64,000 bases of DNA from CAUZIZ01 sp965218775 (GTDB lineage: Bacteria > Acidobacteriota > UBA6911 > RPQK01 > JAJDTT01). The stretch covers positions 124,001-188,000 of the forward strand of contig CBDCLS010000005.1 in the NCBI GenBank assembly GCA_965218775.1, given 5' to 3'. How positions within the stretch are numbered: the stretch's first letter is position 1; each line of letters opens with the position of its first letter. Under the pieces are notes generated by a model. It worked only from the letters and a program-made list of their open reading frames with translations, did not search any database and was not told the DNA's origin. The position numbers and the translations under genes were made by a program. Positions 62,371-64,000 of the stretch are shown here, piece by piece.

Positions 62371-63708
62371 GTAGCGTAACTTCTTTTCTGTAAATTCTGG
62401 TCAGGCCTGGGTCGGAAAGACAGAGGTCTGGGACAGGATTCTCCAAAAACAGAAACGTCTATCTGGCAAGGAGAATCAAATGAACCCAGACCTGGAAAAG
62501 AGAGTACCACGGGAGATCCTGGCGGAGTTGATCGAGGAAGGAACAGAAGCCTTTCGAGGAATCCTGGAGAAGCTGTTCAACGTGGCCATGCAGTTGGAAA
62601 GAAGCGAGTTTCTGGGAGCGGAAGCGTACGAGAGAACAGCCAGTCGGCGAGGCTATCGAAACGGATTCAAAGGCAAGCGGATTCAGACTCGAGTGGGAGA
62701 GCTGCACTTGGAGATTCCACAGGTGCGTGGGTTGAGGTTTTATCCCAAGTCGCTGGAGAGGGGTTGCCGTTCGGAGAAGGCCCTGAAGCTGGCCATTGCC
62801 GAGATGTATGTGATGGGAGTCTCGACGAGGAAAGTCACCGAGATCACGGAGCAGCTGTGTGGGTTGGAGATCTCGGCCACCCAGGTCTCGAGAGTGGCCG
62901 GGATGCTGGACGAAGAGCTGGAAGAGTTTCGAAGCCGGGAGCTGGGAGAGTATCCGATCGTGTATCTGGATGCCCACTACGAGAAGGTTCGAAGAGGCGG
63001 CAGGGTGCAGGACGTGGCCATCCTGAAAGCCATAGGAGTCAATCGTTTCGGAACGCGGGAGGTGTTGGGTCTGAGCACCAGGATCAGTGAAGCGGAGGTG
63101 CATTGGCGAGGGTTTCTGGGAGATCTGCACAAGCGTGGACTGAGAGGGGTCGAGCTGTTTGTCAGTGACGATCACGAAGGACTGAAGGCGGCCAGGCGGG
63201 CAGTTTATCCGTCGGTGCCCTGGAACCGTTGTCAGTTTCACCTGAGTAAAAACGCCCAACAATATGCTCGCCGCAAAGAGGACAAGCCCCGCATCGCCCA
63301 GGCCATGCGGGACATTTTCGATGCCCCGTCTCGAGAAGATGCCGAGGAGCTCAAGGGTAAAGTCGTCAAGAAGTTCGAAAAGATTGCACCGGAGTTCGTG
63401 AGCTGGCTGGAAGAGAACGTGGATGAAGGGCTGACAGTGTTTGATTTTCCGAGGAGCTGGTGGCGAAGGATCCGAACCATCAACGGACTGGAGAGACTGC
63501 ACCGGGAGATCCGGAGACGAACCCGGGTGGTGGGAATCTTTCCCCACGAAGCGTCGGCGCTGCGGCTCATCTCGGCTGTGCTTGCAGAGATACACGAGGA
63601 GTGGTTAACCGGCCGGCAATACCTGAACCTGGCCGGCTGGAAAACACAAGTGGAGCAATTCTTCCCTACAGGCCCTAAAGAAAATTACAGAAAAACGGTT
63701 GCTTAACC
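62371..63708 (+). mobile_element. IS256-like element (1338 bp)
   Basis: Target duplicate TACCAGTAA (62362-62370 and 63709-63717), 9 bp, as usual for IS256. Imperfect inverted ends share the TTTCTGTAA block (GTAGCGTAACTTCTTTTCTG at the left; GGTTAAGCAACCGTTTTTCT inward from the right). One transposase inside. Confidence 0.88.
62480..63706 (+). CDS. IS256-family (mutator type) transposase
   Basis: 408 residues. ERTASRRGYRNGFKGKRIQTRVGELHLEIPQVRG, YPIVYLDAHYEKVRRGGRV (first Asp), GVELFVSDDHEGLKAARRAVYPSVPWNRCQFHLSKN (second Asp with the CxxH) and the C-terminal RTINGLERLHREIRRRTRVVGIFPHE (Glu) are the typical blocks. CAAGGAGAATC ribosome site before the ATG. The stop lies 2 bp before the element's end. 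Intact. Confidence 0.93.
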   Translation: MNPDLEKRVPREILAELIEEGTEAFRGILEKLFNVAMQLERSEFLGAEAYERTASRRGYRNGFKGKRIQTRVGELHLEIPQVRGLRFYPKSLERGCRSEKALKLAIAEMYVMGVSTRKVTEITEQLCGLEISATQVSRVAGMLDEELEEFRSRELGEYPIVYLDAHYEKVRRGGRVQDVAILKAIGVNRFGTREVLGLSTRISEAEVHWRGFLGDLHKRGLRGVELFVSDDHEGLKAARRAVYPSVPWNRCQFHLSKNAQQYARRKEDKPRIAQAMRDIFDAPSREDAEELKGKVVKKFEKIAPEFVSWLEENVDEGLTVFDFPRSWWRRIRTINGLERLHREIRRRTRVVGIFPHEASALRLISAVLAEIHEEWLTGRQYLNLAGWKTQVEQFFPTGPKENYRKTVA

Positions 63709-64000
63709 TACCAGTAAAACGGCGGCAGCACTCGGCCCTGCCATCGATTCTGTCCGCTGGGGTCGAGGACGCGGGTAACGTATTCGCCCGGGACCAGGGT
63801 GCCATTCAGCCGGATGCCCAGGCGCTCCTGCTGGCTCAGACCGACGGCCTTGAAGTACAGATTGGCCCGTAGCTGAGGGTTACGGAGGTCTTCGGCTAAG
63901 CGATAGCGCCAGCTGCCCTCAGGGGCCCGGCCACTACGGTTGAGTTCGATTGAATCGTACTTCGAGAACTGTCGGCCTATTTGGCCGCCCCCATGGGACG

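Larger units (their letters stand above)
62187..64000 (-). pseudogene. Gene of unknown family split by an IS256-like element, 5' end outside window
   Basis: The upstream (5') part at 63709-64000 on the minus strand reads FSKYDSIELNRSGR, PEGSWRYRLAEDL, ANLYFKAVGLSQQERLGI, GEYVTRVLDPSGQNRWQGRV. The downstream part from 62361 to the TAG at 62187 reads YFVDLDREQLAPSLINGDNQ, GLIRPESGGESTGTVSVEDL, GVYVYVRAPAGSPKN. Removing the IS and one 9-bp duplicate joins them in frame through LPPFYWYFVDL. The pattern is a C-terminal beta-sandwich, such as ends secreted hydrolases, but the family is not recognised. Confidence 0.75.

Overview
This 64-kb window looks like an accessory-rich stretch of an Acidobacteriota genome. 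The complete 16S rRNA gene at about 9.9-11.4 kb carries the segment GGGGGGCAAGCGTTGTTCGG typical of that phylum. The protein content fits: a GWxTD-domain protein, an OmpA-related (Oar-like) TonB-dependent receptor with a carboxypeptidase-regulatory N-terminus, a DUF1501 / PPC / DUF1549-DUF1553 group, CRTAC1-type (FG-GAP + ASPIC/UnbV) protein, TPR proteins and a cytochrome c-copper monooxygenase. The phylum call is by eye; no search was run.

Layout. 0-9.7 kb: end of a sugar isomerase, msrAB, a GNAT-transporter pair, an aminotransferase-dehydrogenase pair, a MazEF-type toxin-antitoxin pair, and an acyl-CoA ligase with a small Cys-rich protein. 9.9-12.1 kb: a solitary 16S gene with its own promoter and probable terminator, without 23S or tRNA behind it, facing a DUF2293 gene. 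12.1-20 kb: DUF1501, PPC-domain and DUF1549/1553 genes around a class-III aminotransferase. 20-36 kb: small-molecule and glycan catabolism (TauD-type and PhyH-type dioxygenases, an IS-split sugar isomerase, two beta-propeller glycosidase-like proteins, an SDR epimerase, a secreted 17-repeat ankyrin protein, a Gfo/Idh/MocA oxidoreductase and an enolase-superfamily dehydratase). 36-44 kb: an IS island in which an IS1182-like element sits in an IS1380-like element, which sits in a second identical IS1380-like element, next to an IS110-like element. 44-52 kb: a third propeller protein, a cytochrome c/copper monooxygenase/TPR protein, a TPR protein and a GWxTD protein. 52-64 kb: an IS4-type element just upstream of the promoter of a large TonB-dependent receptor, followed by CRTAC1, TPR and TonB genes, and an IS256-like element that splits a minus-strand gene running off the window end.

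The most unusual signal is a family of four ~270-bp palindromic elements without a transposase gene (6.8, 26.4, 31.2 and 52.0 kb). Their cores are alike. Their terminal arms (~30 bp) differ from copy to copy, yet within each copy the two arms are almost perfectly complementary. All are flanked by CTAAG or CTAG direct repeats. One copy lies exactly in frame inside a signal peptide, and removing it restores a canonical signal sequence. A 21-bp sequence at 50.2 kb looks like an excision footprint. A second dispersed family (23.6, 46.1, 52.4 kb) has low-complexity complementary arms, and several REP-like hairpins occur between genes. Insertion sequences with clean target duplications suggest recent IS activity.
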